This document shows positions 8,000-16,346 of a stretch of 64,000 bases of DNA, in pieces (positions within the stretch are counted from its first letter, which is position 1; every line of letters starts with the position of its first letter). The notes beneath the pieces are model-generated. The model searched no databases, was not told the DNA's origin, and saw only the letters and a program-made list of their open reading frames with translations. The translations under genes and the position numbers were made by a program. The stretch comes from Streptomyces smyrnaeus (GTDB taxonomy: Bacteria; Actinomycetota; Actinomycetes; Streptomycetales; Streptomycetaceae): assembly GCF_017676345.1 (NCBI RefSeq), contig NZ_JAFFZM010000010.1:186001-250000 (forward strand). Reading direction: 5' to 3'.

Positions 8000-8602
8000 T
8001 CACTCGGTCGCGTCGTGGATCTGGGCGGTGAACTGCTCGGGCCGCACGGCCTGCCCCCCGCTGTCGAGCACGGCGACGGGCCGGCCCCGGAAGACCACCG
8101 TCGGGGTGACCGAGATGTCGCTCGCGTCGAAGGCGCGGCCGACCCGCTTCGCCCAGGTGTGATACCCCCGCTCCAGCACCGCTTCGTCGAAGGTGTGGCG
8201 GCGCAGCCCCGGCACGTCGTTGGCCAGCCCGAGCAGCATCCGGTCCTCGGCGAACCCGTCGTGCCCCTCGTGCGGCTGGTTGCGGTAGAGCGTGCGCAGA
8301 TACGCCATGAACTGGGCCTGCCCCACGTCGGCCGCCGCCCCCAGCGCCGCCAGCGCATGGTGCGAGCCCTGCCCGCCCAGCTTGTCGTCCAGGAACGTGC
8401 CGAAGTGGAAGTGCAGTACGAACTCCCCGTCGTCGGCCAGCTGTTGCAGCGTGCCGCCCAGCGCGTTCTCCGCACGGGCGCAGTACGGGCAGCGCAGATC
8501 CAGGTAGAGGTCCAGCACGGGCGGCCCCGGCTCGGGCGCCTCGGGGTCGGCCCCGTAGACCACCGTCGTGCCGCCCTCGCCAGTCGTGTTCGCCGGGATC
8601 AT
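8000..8602 (-). CDS. DsbA-family thioredoxin-fold protein
   Basis: 200 residues from the ATG at 8602. The thioredoxin-fold active site CPYC is at residues 38-41 after LDLYLDLR, followed by a helical insertion and the cis-Pro loop (SVTPTVVF), which is the DsbA/DSBA-like arrangement. No signal peptide is seen, so it probably works in the cytoplasm as a thiol oxidoreductase or glutathione/mycothiol-linked isomerase-like enzyme. It is divergent from the NmrA-like oxidoreductase, and the shared upstream region contains a strong dyad. Substrate not known. Confidence 0.85.
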   Translation of the reverse strand: MIPANTTGEGGTTVVYGADPEAPEPGPPVLDLYLDLRCPYCARAENALGGTLQQLADDGEFVLHFHFGTFLDDKLGGQGSHHALAALGAAADVGQAQFMAYLRTLYRNQPHEGHDGFAEDRMLLGLANDVPGLRRHTFDEAVLERGYHTWAKRVGRAFDASDISVTPTVVFRGRPVAVLDSGGQAVRPEQFTAQIHDATE

Positions 8603-8679
8603 GCGCCCAGCCTCGTCGCACCGGTCGGGCCCGGCAACGGGGGAGCGCCCATTCGGGGTGGCCGGGGCCGGGCGTGCGG

Positions 8680-8713
8680 AAGTTGACTTGAACCTCACTT
8701 CAACTTGCAGGGT
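8680..8713 (+). promoter_or_regulatory. MerR-type promoter/operator for the NmrA-like gene
   Basis: A perfect 7-bp inverted repeat, AAGTTGA at 8680-8686 and TCAACTT at 8700-8706, has a 13-bp centre. A -35-like TTGACT (8683-8688) and a poor -10-like CAGGGT (8708-8713) are 19 bp apart, so the dyad lies between the two hexamers. A dyad in an overlong 19-bp spacer is the arrangement used by MerR/SoxR-family activators. No MerR gene is present in the window. Confidence 0.45.
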
Positions 8714-8786
8714 GGTGATCACACGGCACGAAGCCCCCGGGACAGCGGCCGTGACCCGCAGCAGTACGCGACGAAGGAGCTCAGCC

Positions 8787-9641
8787 GTGATTCTGGTAAC
8801 CGGAGCAACAGGCAAGGTCGGCAAGCATGTGGCGGCGCGGCTCGTGGCGGAGGGGATTGCCGTACGCGCCCTCGTCCGCGACCCCGCGACCGCCGTACTG
8901 CCCGACGGTGTCGAGGCCGTACGCGGCGACCTCGCGGACCCCGCGAGCCTGACCGAAGCCCTCGCGGGGGAAGAGGTGGAGGGCGTCTTCCTCATCTGGC
9001 CGCTGCCCGGCCCGCGCGGCGGGGCCGAGGCCGTCGCCGCGCTCGCCGAGCACACCCGCCGCATCGTCTATCTGTCGGCCCGCGGTGTGCCGGAGGACGA
9101 GACGGCACAGCTCACCGAGGACATCTTCGGCACCCACGCGGCACTGGAGCGGCTGATCCGCGCCTCCGTCGCCGAGTGGACCCTGCTGCGGCCCGGTGGC
9201 TTCGCCGGCAACACCCTGCTGTGGGCCCCGCAGATCCGGGCGGGCGGGCCGGTGCGCACGGCTCACCCCCAGGCGGCCCGCACGCTGGTGCACGAGGCCG
9301 ACATCGCCACCGCCGCCGTCCGCGCCCTGCTCACCGACGACCTGGTGGGGGCAGCACCCGAACTCACCGGCACCGAACTGCTCACCCAGGCCGAGCAGGT
9401 CACCGTCATCGGAGAGGTCCTCGGCCGCCACATCGCCGTCGAGAAGCTCTCCCGCGGCCAGGCCCGCGACGATCTGCTGGCGGCGGGACTGCCGCCCGCC
9501 TACGCGGACGGCATCCTCGACGCGCACGCCGAGATGGAGGCCCACCCGGAGACCGTCGCCCCCGGAGCCCTGGAGCTGCTGGGCCGTCGGCCCCTCACCT
9601 ACCGGCAGTGGGTGACCGACCACGTCGCCGACTTCCGGTGA
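8787..9641 (+). CDS. NmrA-like NAD(P)-binding oxidoreductase
   Basis: 284 residues from the GTG at 8787, with GAAGGAG upstream. The N-terminus VILVTGATGKVG is the glycine-rich nucleotide-binding loop (TGxxGxxG) of atypical short-chain dehydrogenases. The protein lacks a clear YxxxK catalytic pair, as is common in NmrA-like and NAD(P)H:quinone-type members (ytfG-like). Such proteins act as redox sensors or quinone reductases. The MerR-like operator upstream suggests induction by a redox-active or electrophilic signal. Specific activity cannot be assigned. Confidence 0.82.
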   Translation: MILVTGATGKVGKHVAARLVAEGIAVRALVRDPATAVLPDGVEAVRGDLADPASLTEALAGEEVEGVFLIWPLPGPRGGAEAVAALAEHTRRIVYLSARGVPEDETAQLTEDIFGTHAALERLIRASVAEWTLLRPGGFAGNTLLWAPQIRAGGPVRTAHPQAARTLVHEADIATAAVRALLTDDLVGAAPELTGTELLTQAEQVTVIGEVLGRHIAVEKLSRGQARDDLLAAGLPPAYADGILDAHAEMEAHPETVAPGALELLGRRPLTYRQWVTDHVADFR

Positions 9642-9679
9642 CCGGCCCGAGGTGACCGGCCGGGCGGCCTCCGGGCCGG
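9642..9679. terminator. Candidate bidirectional terminator between convergent genes
   Basis: CCGGCCCGAGG at 9642-9652 can pair with CCTCCGGGCCGG at 9668-9679 (one bulged base), giving a GC-rich stem of about 11 bp in the 46-nt space between the converging NmrA-like gene and the ABC transporter gene. There is no T-run, which is usual for Streptomyces. Confidence 0.45.
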
Positions 9680-9687
9680 ACGAGTCG

Positions 9688-12147
9688 TCAGTTCGGCAGT
9701 GCCCGCAACCAGGTGGGCGGCTGGCTGTCGTCCCGTTCGGCCGATTGCGGTGGCGGACCGCCCGCCTGGAGCTGCCACAGCTTGGCGTATCTGCCGCCGC
9801 GCTGCACCAGTTCGGTGTGGGTGCCGCGTTCGGCGACCACGCCGCCGCGTTCCAGGACATAGATGGTGTCGGCGTTGCGGATGGTGGAGAGCCGGTGGGC
9901 GATCACGATGAGGGTCCGCTTGTGCGCGAAGGCGTCGAGGCCGCGCTGGATGGCCGCCTCGGTCTCGTTGTCGACCGCGGAGGTGGCCTCGTCGAGGATC
10001 ACGACAGGGGGATTGGCCAGGATGGTGCGGGCGAGTGAGATGCGCTGCTTCTGGCCGCCCGACAGAGCGGCACCGCGTTCGCCGACCGGGGTGTCGTAGC
10101 CGTCGGGCAGGGAGTCGATGAAGGAGTCGGCCCCGGCCGCGCGGGCGGCCTCGGCGACGCGCCCCTGGTCGGCGTCGAAGGTGCCGTAGCGGATGTTCTC
10201 CGCGATCGTCCCGTCGAAGACGAACGGCTCCTGGGAGACGTAACCGATCGCGCCCCGCAGCTCGCGCAGGGACAGTTCGCGTACATCGACACCGTCGAGC
10301 AGCACCTGTCCCGACGCGGGGTGCCGGAAGCGCATCAGGAGCTTGGCGATGGTGGTCTTGCCGGCGCCGGTCGTGCCGACGATACCGGTGACCTGGCCCG
10401 GGGCGATGCGCATCGACAGCTCGCGCAAGGCGGGCTCCCGACCGGGATAGGCGAACGTCACCTTCCGCAGATCGAGCCCGCCGCGGATGCCCTCCGCGGG
10501 CAGCTCCCTGCTGCCCGCGGCGTCCTCCTTGGGCAGGCTCAGCAACCGCTCGACGCGCTCGAAGGCGGCGATGGAGCGGCGGTAGCCGTCCGTCATCTCC
10601 CCGAGCCGGTTGAGGCGCGAGAGGGCGATGGCGGGCATGTCCAGCAGGGGGGTGAAGCTCTCCAGCGCCAACTCGCCGCGCAGCACGGCGTTGCCGCCCA
10701 GCAGGATGGTGCCCGGCAGCGCGGCCAGGGCGCAGCCTCGCACCAGTTGGCCTTGCAGGGCGGAGCTGCGGTCGGTGCGGTGGTTCGCCGCCCCGTGCTC
10801 CGCGCTGAGTTCGGCCACGCGCTCGTCCTCGTACTCCTCGGTGCACGCGGCCTTGACCATCACATTGGCCTGCAGGGTGTCCGTCAGCCGGGCGTTGAGC
10901 CGCGACCGGGCCGCGGCCGACTTCTCGCGGTCGTCCGCCGTGCGCTCGTGGAACCGGAAGGAGAGCCAGGCGACCACGGGGACGGGGGCGAAGGCGACCC
11001 AGGCCAGCTGCGGGGCCAGCAGCAGATACGTGGGCGCGAGCACCGCGAAGCAGGTGGCCAGCTGCACCCCCTCGTGCAAGGTGCGCCCGACGAAGTCGCC
11101 GAGCTGCCCGATGTCCTCGGTCAGTACCTGCGAGGTGCGGCTGGTGCGCTCCCCCTCCAGGTCGGCGGTCGACAGTCGCTGGACGTGCGCGAACGTGGCC
11201 GTGCGCCACTCGCCCTCGACCTGCTGGCCGAGCTTGTTCCAGCGGACGTTGGCGGCGTACGCCATACCGGTGGCGGCCACCACCGCCAGCGCCGTGGCGC
11301 CCGCGAGCACCGGTAGTTGGGCGCCCAGACCGGCCAGCCCCATGCCCGACAGGGCCTCACTGCCGCCTTGGACGAGGACCGCGATGGTGTAGGAGATGAG
11401 CGCGAACGCACCCATCTCCAGGGCCTGGGAGACCACCGAGAGCGCTGCCGCGAAGGCGAACTTGCGGCGGTGCGGGCCGATGAGCCGGGGCAGGAAGCCG
11501 CGCCGGGAGCGCGGTTGGGAGGTATCGGCGGAGGCATCGACGGCGGTGTCGCCCCCGGGCGCGGCGGAGTTCGACCGCCGCCAGGACCGTCTGACGATCG
11601 CTGCCGTGGCCACGGCCACGACGCCGAGACTCACCCACGGTCGGGCCAGCACTTTCAACGTCTGCTTCCCGAAACCCAGCGCGAGGGCGACGGCCGCTCC
11701 GGCGCCGGCCACCGCGACGACGCCGGTACCGCTGCCGGACGCCTTCTTTCCGTCCTCGCCGAGAGGTCGTTGCCCGCTCGCGGCGCCGCCCGCTCGCCGC
11801 CGCGCCGAGCGGGGCGCCTGCCGGGGCGCGGGGCCGGGGGAGTGGGCGACCCTGGTGAGGAGCTGCGACACCGTCCGGCCCAGCAACCGTGCCACTTCCC
11901 GCGCGTCCACGGTCGCGTCGTGGAAGACCAGCACCCGGCCGGTGACCGCGCTGGCCTCCGCCTGCGTGATACCCGGCGCCGCCCGGAGGGAGGACTCCAG
12001 CAGCTGGGCCAGGTTGGGCCGACCGCGTACGGCCGTCACCTCCCAGCGCTGCCGACCCGGCAGCACCGAACGGGGGCGGACGGGGACATCGGCGAGACGG
12101 CTGAAGGACGGTGCGCTCGCCGCGGGCGGACCCATCAGAAGTGTCAT
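9688..12147 (-). CDS. ABC exporter (fused permease/ATPase) with HMA-like N-terminal domain
   Basis: 819 residues, about 220 longer than a standard half-exporter. Residues about 33-95 (RWEVTAVRGRP... LLESSLRAAPGI... TGRVLVF) look like a degenerate heavy-metal-associated fold without CxxC, as found at the start of some P-type ATPases. A Pro/Arg/Gly linker and a first hydrophobic segment follow, then a six-helix ABC transmembrane domain and a C-terminal ATPase: Walker A GTTGAGKTT (Lys597), signature LSGGQKQR, Walker B VVILDEATSAVD, H-loop IAHRLS. It probably works as a homodimeric multidrug or lipid exporter. The substrate is unknown; the extra domain hints at metal or heme linkage, which is inference only. 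Confidence 0.85.
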   Translation of the reverse strand: MTLLMGPPAASAPSFSRLADVPVRPRSVLPGRQRWEVTAVRGRPNLAQLLESSLRAAPGITQAEASAVTGRVLVFHDATVDAREVARLLGRTVSQLLTRVAHSPGPAPRQAPRSARRRAGGAASGQRPLGEDGKKASGSGTGVVAVAGAGAAVALALGFGKQTLKVLARPWVSLGVVAVATAAIVRRSWRRSNSAAPGGDTAVDASADTSQPRSRRGFLPRLIGPHRRKFAFAAALSVVSQALEMGAFALISYTIAVLVQGGSEALSGMGLAGLGAQLPVLAGATALAVVAATGMAYAANVRWNKLGQQVEGEWRTATFAHVQRLSTADLEGERTSRTSQVLTEDIGQLGDFVGRTLHEGVQLATCFAVLAPTYLLLAPQLAWVAFAPVPVVAWLSFRFHERTADDREKSAAARSRLNARLTDTLQANVMVKAACTEEYEDERVAELSAEHGAANHRTDRSSALQGQLVRGCALAALPGTILLGGNAVLRGELALESFTPLLDMPAIALSRLNRLGEMTDGYRRSIAAFERVERLLSLPKEDAAGSRELPAEGIRGGLDLRKVTFAYPGREPALRELSMRIAPGQVTGIVGTTGAGKTTIAKLLMRFRHPASGQVLLDGVDVRELSLRELRGAIGYVSQEPFVFDGTIAENIRYGTFDADQGRVAEAARAAGADSFIDSLPDGYDTPVGERGAALSGGQKQRISLARTILANPPVVILDEATSAVDNETEAAIQRGLDAFAHKRTLIVIAHRLSTIRNADTIYVLERGGVVAERGTHTELVQRGGRYAKLWQLQAGGPPPQSAERDDSQPPTWLRALPN

Positions 12148-12340
12148 GTACGCAAATCCACCAGAGTGCGGAACCGGTGTCCGCTGGGCGTGGCTGAACA
12201 GGGCGTAGGAAATCAGGCGACAAGGGTCGTACGGACCACATCGGCCATAGGGGCAACAACGGTCAGGGGGACTCTAGAGGTTGGCTCCGGCGGCCAGCCA
12301 GTGCAGGACCCGCTGGTTCACCCTTCCGGGTAAGCGCGGA

Positions 12341-13396
12341 CTAGGGCACCCGTGCGGTCCACGCCTCGCTGCTGTATTTGGACAGCGCCAGCTCCTCGGC
12401 CCGTGCCATCTCCTGCGCGGTCACCCGGCCCTCGGCCAGGCCGTAACGGGTGCGGAAGGAGCCGATCATGCGATCGATGACCTCGTCGCGGGGCAGCCCG
12501 GTCTGCCGCCGCAGTGGGTCGACGCGCTTCTTGGCGCTTCTGGTGCCCTTGTCGGACATCTTCTCCTTGCCGATGCGCAGCACGTCGAGCATCTTCTCGG
12601 CGTCGATGTTGTACGACATCGTCACGTGGTGCAGCACGGCCCCGCCACCCGCGGCGAGCCGCTTCTGGGCGGCGCCGGCGATCTTGCCCTCCTTGGAGGC
12701 GATGTCGTTCAGCGGCAGGTACCAGGCCTTGATGCCCATGTCGCCGAGCGCGTTGAGCACCCAGTCGTCGAGGTAGGCGTAGGACTCGGCGAACGACAGA
12801 CCCGAGACGAGGGAGGCGGGCACCGAGAGGGAGTAGGTGATGGTGTTCTCGGCCTCCACGAACATGGCACCGCCGCCGGAGATCCGGCGTACGACGGTCA
12901 CCCCGTGCCGGGCCGCGCCTTCGGGGTCCACCTCGTTGCGCAGCGACTGGAAGCTGCCGATGATGACGGCAGGGGAGTCCCACTCCCAGACCCGCAGGGT
13001 CGGCGAGCGGCGGCCGGCGGCCACCTCGCTCGTGAGCACCTCGTCGAGCGCCATATGGAGGGCGGGCGACTGCGGCGGCTCATGGATGAGCTGCCAGTCG
13101 TAGTCGGTCCACTCGGTGGCCCGGGTCAGCGCACGGCGCACACACACCGCGATCCCCTCGGCCGTGAGGCCGTACATCGTGGTGCTCTCCGGCAGCGCCG
13201 CCTCGATGCGGGCGGTGAGCCCGGCGGTGTCGGTGTCGGAGGGGGCGCCCTCCAGGGCCCGGTCGATGGCGCCGAGCGCCTCGTCGGGTTCGAGGAAGAA
13301 GTCGCCGGCGACGCGGACGTTGCGCAGCACCCCGTCCCGGTCGTCCAGATCGACCACCACCAGCTTGCCGCCGGGGATCTTGTACTCGCCGTGCAT
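12341..13396 (-). CDS. lplA: Lipoate-protein ligase A family protein
   Basis: 351 residues from the ATG at 13396. The first ~95 residues form a small accessory domain (HGEYKIPGGKLVVVDLD...) resembling the LplB/lipoate-accessory module. The rest is the BPL/LplA/LipB catalytic fold, with RRISGGGAMF for lipoyl-AMP binding and the conserved lysine in GKIAGAAQKR. These enzymes activate lipoate with ATP and transfer it to the lysine of E2 or GcvH domains. Fusion of both modules is common in actinobacteria. The next gene upstream starts about 540 nt away on the same strand with no obvious link. Confidence 0.86.
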   Translation of the reverse strand: MHGEYKIPGGKLVVVDLDDRDGVLRNVRVAGDFFLEPDEALGAIDRALEGAPSDTDTAGLTARIEAALPESTTMYGLTAEGIAVCVRRALTRATEWTDYDWQLIHEPPQSPALHMALDEVLTSEVAAGRRSPTLRVWEWDSPAVIIGSFQSLRNEVDPEGAARHGVTVVRRISGGGAMFVEAENTITYSLSVPASLVSGLSFAESYAYLDDWVLNALGDMGIKAWYLPLNDIASKEGKIAGAAQKRLAAGGGAVLHHVTMSYNIDAEKMLDVLRIGKEKMSDKGTRSAKKRVDPLRRQTGLPRDEVIDRMIGSFRTRYGLAEGRVTAQEMARAEELALSKYSSEAWTARVP

Positions 13397-13458
13397 CGGC
13401 TGACCGCCTGCCTCACTGTCCGTTCCGGCGGGACCGCGCTGGTGGTCCCGGCCGGTGT

Positions 13459-13938
13459 TCAGCCTACGTCCGTGACCAGCCGGCGCGATCGTCGCGTATG
13501 GCCGATCAGCAAGAAGGCGGACATCACCAGCGTGACGGCCTGGGCGACGACGGCGAGCCGCTTGTCGTCGAACCAGACCGGCTCGTACATGTCGGGGAAC
13601 GGCCCCAGCTCTCCCACGTCGACGTAGGTGTAGATCAGCAGCAGCGCCAGCCCGCCCGCGGCGACCAGTGAGGCGAACGCGTCCGAGACCGTGCGCCACC
13701 ACACCAGCACCAGCAGCCCCGCCAGCGCCGCCACTGCGGCCTCGATCCGGAACAGATCCCCCTGACTGATGCCCGCGCTCACCCTGTCGTACTGGTCGGC
13801 GAGGGTGGCGTGGACATAGGCGACCACACCGAGCCCGCCGGCGGACAGCGCACGGGCGCCGCCTTGCACGATGCGGTACGCCTGCCCGTGGGCCGCGGGT
13901 GGCGGAGCACGGTGGGGAGTGGGGGTGTTCGCGGTCAT
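13459..13938 (-). CDS. Four-helix membrane protein beside a lipoprotein
   Basis: 159 residues from the ATG at 13938. Four hydrophobic segments are visible (about 30-50, 68-83, 93-110 and 130-148). The loop before the last helix contains FPDMYEPVWFDDKRLAV. I do not recognise a characterised family. It lies 43 nt downstream of the lipoprotein gene on the same strand and is probably cotranscribed, so both proteins may act together at the membrane. The cytoplasmic ends are charged (N-terminal Pro/His, C-terminal Arg-rich). No enzymatic motif seen. Confidence 0.7.
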   Translation of the reverse strand: MTANTPTPHRAPPPAAHGQAYRIVQGGARALSAGGLGVVAYVHATLADQYDRVSAGISQGDLFRIEAAVAALAGLLVLVWWRTVSDAFASLVAAGGLALLLIYTYVDVGELGPFPDMYEPVWFDDKRLAVVAQAVTLVMSAFLLIGHTRRSRRLVTDVG

Positions 13939-13981
13939 CGCCTCTCCTGCCGTCCGGATGTGGGGACACCGGTCCTGGGAG

Positions 13982-14524
13982 TCAGTAGCCGCCGTCGGTC
14001 TGCCTCGGCTTCTTGGAGGGCTTCTTCTCCTTCTCCTCGCGGGTGATCTTCTTGCCGGAGGGGTCGAGGACGAACCACTCGGCGCCGAACTGGTCGAGCC
14101 CCTGGCCCTCGGTGTCACCCGGCTTCTCGTCGCCCTCGTAGCGGTAGAGGGGATGGCCGTCGTAGGTGACCTGCCGCTCGCCGCCCTCCCGCTCGCCGGT
14201 GCCCAGCAGTTCGCTCCTGGCGCCCGCACCCGCCTCGGGCTCGGCCTTGCCCTTGACGACGACGGGGGGCCACGCCTGCGCGCAGCCCCCCTCGCACGTC
14301 GATCGGCTCGACTTGTCCGCCTCGAAGAGATAGAGCGTGCGGCCGGTGCCGTCGACCAGGATCCTGCCCAGGTCGCTGGAGCGCACCTGGACCGTCCCCT
14401 CCTTCTTCGTGGGCGACGGGGAGGGGGACGGGCCGCCGTCGCCGCCGTCCGAGCAGCCGCTGAGGACCGCGGCCCACAGCACCGCGGCTGCGGCGCACAC
14501 GGCTGTCCAGGTGGTGTTCCTCAT
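13982..14524 (-). CDS. Lipoprotein with two secreted-repeat (COG4315, PF03640-type) units
   Basis: 180 residues from the ATG at 14524. A signal peptide with lipobox LSGC (Cys about 24) predicts a lipid-anchored extracellular protein. A Ser/Pro linker follows, then two repeats of the Lipoprotein_15 type: one around LGRILVDGTGRTLYLFEADK and CEGGCAQAWPPV, the other around YDGHPLYRYEGD and WFVLDPSGKKI. Proteins with this repeat are often linked to electron transfer or stress at the cell surface, but the role is poorly known. The C-terminus is Lys/Glu-rich. The membrane protein directly downstream is a likely partner. Confidence 0.8.
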   Translation of the reverse strand: MRNTTWTAVCAAAAVLWAAVLSGCSDGGDGGPSPSPSPTKKEGTVQVRSSDLGRILVDGTGRTLYLFEADKSSRSTCEGGCAQAWPPVVVKGKAEPEAGAGARSELLGTGEREGGERQVTYDGHPLYRYEGDEKPGDTEGQGLDQFGAEWFVLDPSGKKITREEKEKKPSKKPRQTDGGY

Positions 14525-14654
14525 GTGCTCCTCCGGCTCGGCTCTCCCCGGCCGGGGGGTGGCTGGGGAGCGGCTGCGGGACCAGAGCACCACGCGCCCG
14601 GGGGCGCCGCCACTCGGCGGGGGCCGTCCTGCGTACCCGGCCCGCCGACGCGGG

Positions 14655-15413
14655 TCAGGCGGCGAAGCCGCCGTCCACCGCGAGCAGGGCGCCGGTGACG
14701 TAACGGGCGCCGTCGCCGGCGAGATGCGCCACCGAGTCGGCGATCTCCTCCGGCGTCCCGTACCGGCCCAGCATCGTCAGAGCCGCCTGTGCCGAGGCTC
14801 CCGGCCCGTCGGCGGGGTTCATATCGGTGTCGATCGGGCCCGGAGAGATCTGGTTGACGGTGATCCCGCGCGGGGCCAGCTCCCGGGCCAGCCCCTTGGT
14901 GAGCCCGGTGACGGCCGCCTTGCTCATGGCGTAGAGGGTCATCCCGGGGAAGGGCACCCGCGCCGACACACAGCTGCCGATGTTGACGATCCGGCCGCCG
15001 TCCGCCAGCCGCGCCGCCGCAGCCTGCGCCACCAGATAGGCACCGCGCACATTGGCCGTCAGCACCCGGTCCACCTCCGCCGGCTCCACCGAGCCGAGCT
15101 CTCCCTGGGCGCCGGTGCCCGCGTTGTTGACGAGGATGTCCAGCCGTCCGAACTGCTCCGCCGCCCCGTCCACGGCGGCCCGGACGGAGTCCACGTCGGC
15201 CAGTGCGGCGCGTGCGGTCCACGCCCGGCCCCCGCGCTCCTTGATCTGTTCGGCCACCTCGCGGGCGGACGCGGCGTTCGACTCGTAGGTCAGGGCCACA
15301 TCGGCGCCCTCCGCCGCCAGCCGGAGGGCGACGGCCGCGCCGATGCCCCGGCTGCCCCCGGTCACAAGTGCCGCCTTGCCGCTCAGCGGCTTGCTGATGG
15401 TGTCGCTGCGCAT
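14655..15413 (-). CDS. Short-chain dehydrogenase/reductase (classical SDR, FabG-like)
   Basis: 252 residues from the ATG at 15413. Classical SDR features are complete: cofactor loop TGGSRGIG, NNAG motif (LVNNAGTG), catalytic Ser in NIGSCVS, YAMSK active site, and PGPIDTDMN. The C-terminus VDGGFAA is typical of tetrameric FabG-like enzymes. The basic residue after the first strand is not obvious (LTYES), so NADPH or NADH preference is open. Start choice is uncertain: an ATG at 15518 is in frame and has a better-spaced GAGGA, but would add about 35 Thr/Gly/Arg residues encoded by a low-complexity tract with untypical codons, so the shorter form is preferred. Substrate unknown. Confidence 0.85.
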   Translation of the reverse strand: MRSDTISKPLSGKAALVTGGSRGIGAAVALRLAAEGADVALTYESNAASAREVAEQIKERGGRAWTARAALADVDSVRAAVDGAAEQFGRLDILVNNAGTGAQGELGSVEPAEVDRVLTANVRGAYLVAQAAAARLADGGRIVNIGSCVSARVPFPGMTLYAMSKAAVTGLTKGLARELAPRGITVNQISPGPIDTDMNPADGPGASAQAALTMLGRYGTPEEIADSVAHLAGDGARYVTGALLAVDGGFAA

Positions 15414-15518
15414 GGTCTCCGCCCGTCTGTCCGTCGTCGTCCTGGCCGTCGTTCCGGATGTACCGGTTGTTCCGGTCATCTCGGTTGTTCGAGTTGTTCC
15501 GGTTGTTCGGGTTGACAT
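15414..15518. repeat. GTT-rich low-complexity leader of the SDR gene
   Basis: On the plus strand this stretch repeats variants of CGGTTGTTC and GTTCCGG (clear copies at about 15458-15515). In the SDR frame it would encode a Thr/Gly/Arg string, and units are mostly 9 or 12 bp, so copy changes would preserve the frame. It may be a leader or an unstable N-terminal extension. Confidence 0.5.
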
Positions 15519-15604
15519 GACTCGATCCTCGGGTGGGGCGGACGGCGGCGCTGGCGCTATTCGGACCGCACATTCTTGGTTTTCTGTGCTGCACTTCCTG
15601 GTAC

Positions 15605-15617
15605 GGTTCAGTGAACC
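15605..15617. promoter_or_regulatory. Palindromic operator-like site in divergent region
   Basis: GGTTCA-G-TGAACC is a perfect 6-bp inverted repeat around one base, 22 bp before the B3/B4-domain gene and within the upstream region of the divergent SDR gene. It has the size of a TetR- or XRE-type half-operator pair. No regulator gene is adjacent. Confidence 0.4.
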
Positions 15618-15638
15618 AACACGGGAGTGAAACGCACC

Positions 15639-16331
15639 ATGGACACCACCGAGGAGTGGCTGGACGCCGCCTCCATCGACCCGTCGGTGGGCGCTCTGCG
15701 CCCCGACTACCGCGCCCTGCTCATCGTCGCCGAGGGCCTGCGCCCCGGGCCCGGTGACGCCTTCAGCGAGGAACTGCTGGCGGAGGCCGAGGCGAAGGCC
15801 TGCGACCCCGAACAGCACCCGCACGTCGCCGCGTGGCGGGAGGCGTTCCGCGCCTTCGGCGCGAAGCCCAAGCGGACCCGCCCCAGCGTCGACGCGCTGC
15901 TGCGGCGCGCCCCCGAGGGGCTGCCGCGCGTCGACAGGTTGACCGACATCTACAACGCGGTCTCCGTCGCGCACGTCGTCCCGCTCGGCGGCGAGGACCT
16001 CGACCACTACGTCGGCCCGCTGCGGCTCACCCGCGCCGAGGGCACGGAGCCGTTCGCGCTGATGTCCGGCGGCGAGCCGGTGACGGAGAACCCGCGGGCG
16101 GGAGAGGTGATCTGGCGCGACGACGAAGGCGTCACCTGCCGCCGCTGGAACTGGCGCCAGTGCGTACGCACCCGGCTGACGACCGGGACCACCCGCGCGG
16201 TCTTCATCCTCGACGCCCTCGAAGCCATGGACGACACCGCCCTGGAAGCGGCGGGCCGCGCCCTCACCGAGGCCCTGCGGACCAGCAGCCCCGGCGCGAC
16301 GACGGCCTCCCGCCTGCTGCGGGCCGCCTGA
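15639..16331 (+). CDS. B3/B4 tRNA-binding-domain protein
   Basis: 230 residues from the ATG at 15639 (an in-frame GTG at 15627 is possible; CGGGAG precedes both). It is a stand-alone relative of the B3/B4 domain of phenylalanyl-tRNA synthetase beta subunit (PF03483). The conserved segments LRPDYRALLIVAEGL, RVDRLTDIYNAVSVAHVVPLGGEDLD and GEVIWRDDEGVTCRRWNWRQC are clear. The B3/B4 domain edits mis-charged tRNA in the synthetase, and free-standing copies are thought to act in trans on aminoacyl-tRNAs or related amino-acid adducts. That role is inferred, not shown. Confidence 0.85.
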   Translation: MDTTEEWLDAASIDPSVGALRPDYRALLIVAEGLRPGPGDAFSEELLAEAEAKACDPEQHPHVAAWREAFRAFGAKPKRTRPSVDALLRRAPEGLPRVDRLTDIYNAVSVAHVVPLGGEDLDHYVGPLRLTRAEGTEPFALMSGGEPVTENPRAGEVIWRDDEGVTCRRWNWRQCVRTRLTTGTTRAVFILDALEAMDDTALEAAGRALTEALRTSSPGATTASRLLRAA

Positions 16332-16346
16332 CGCCCACCACCGTCC

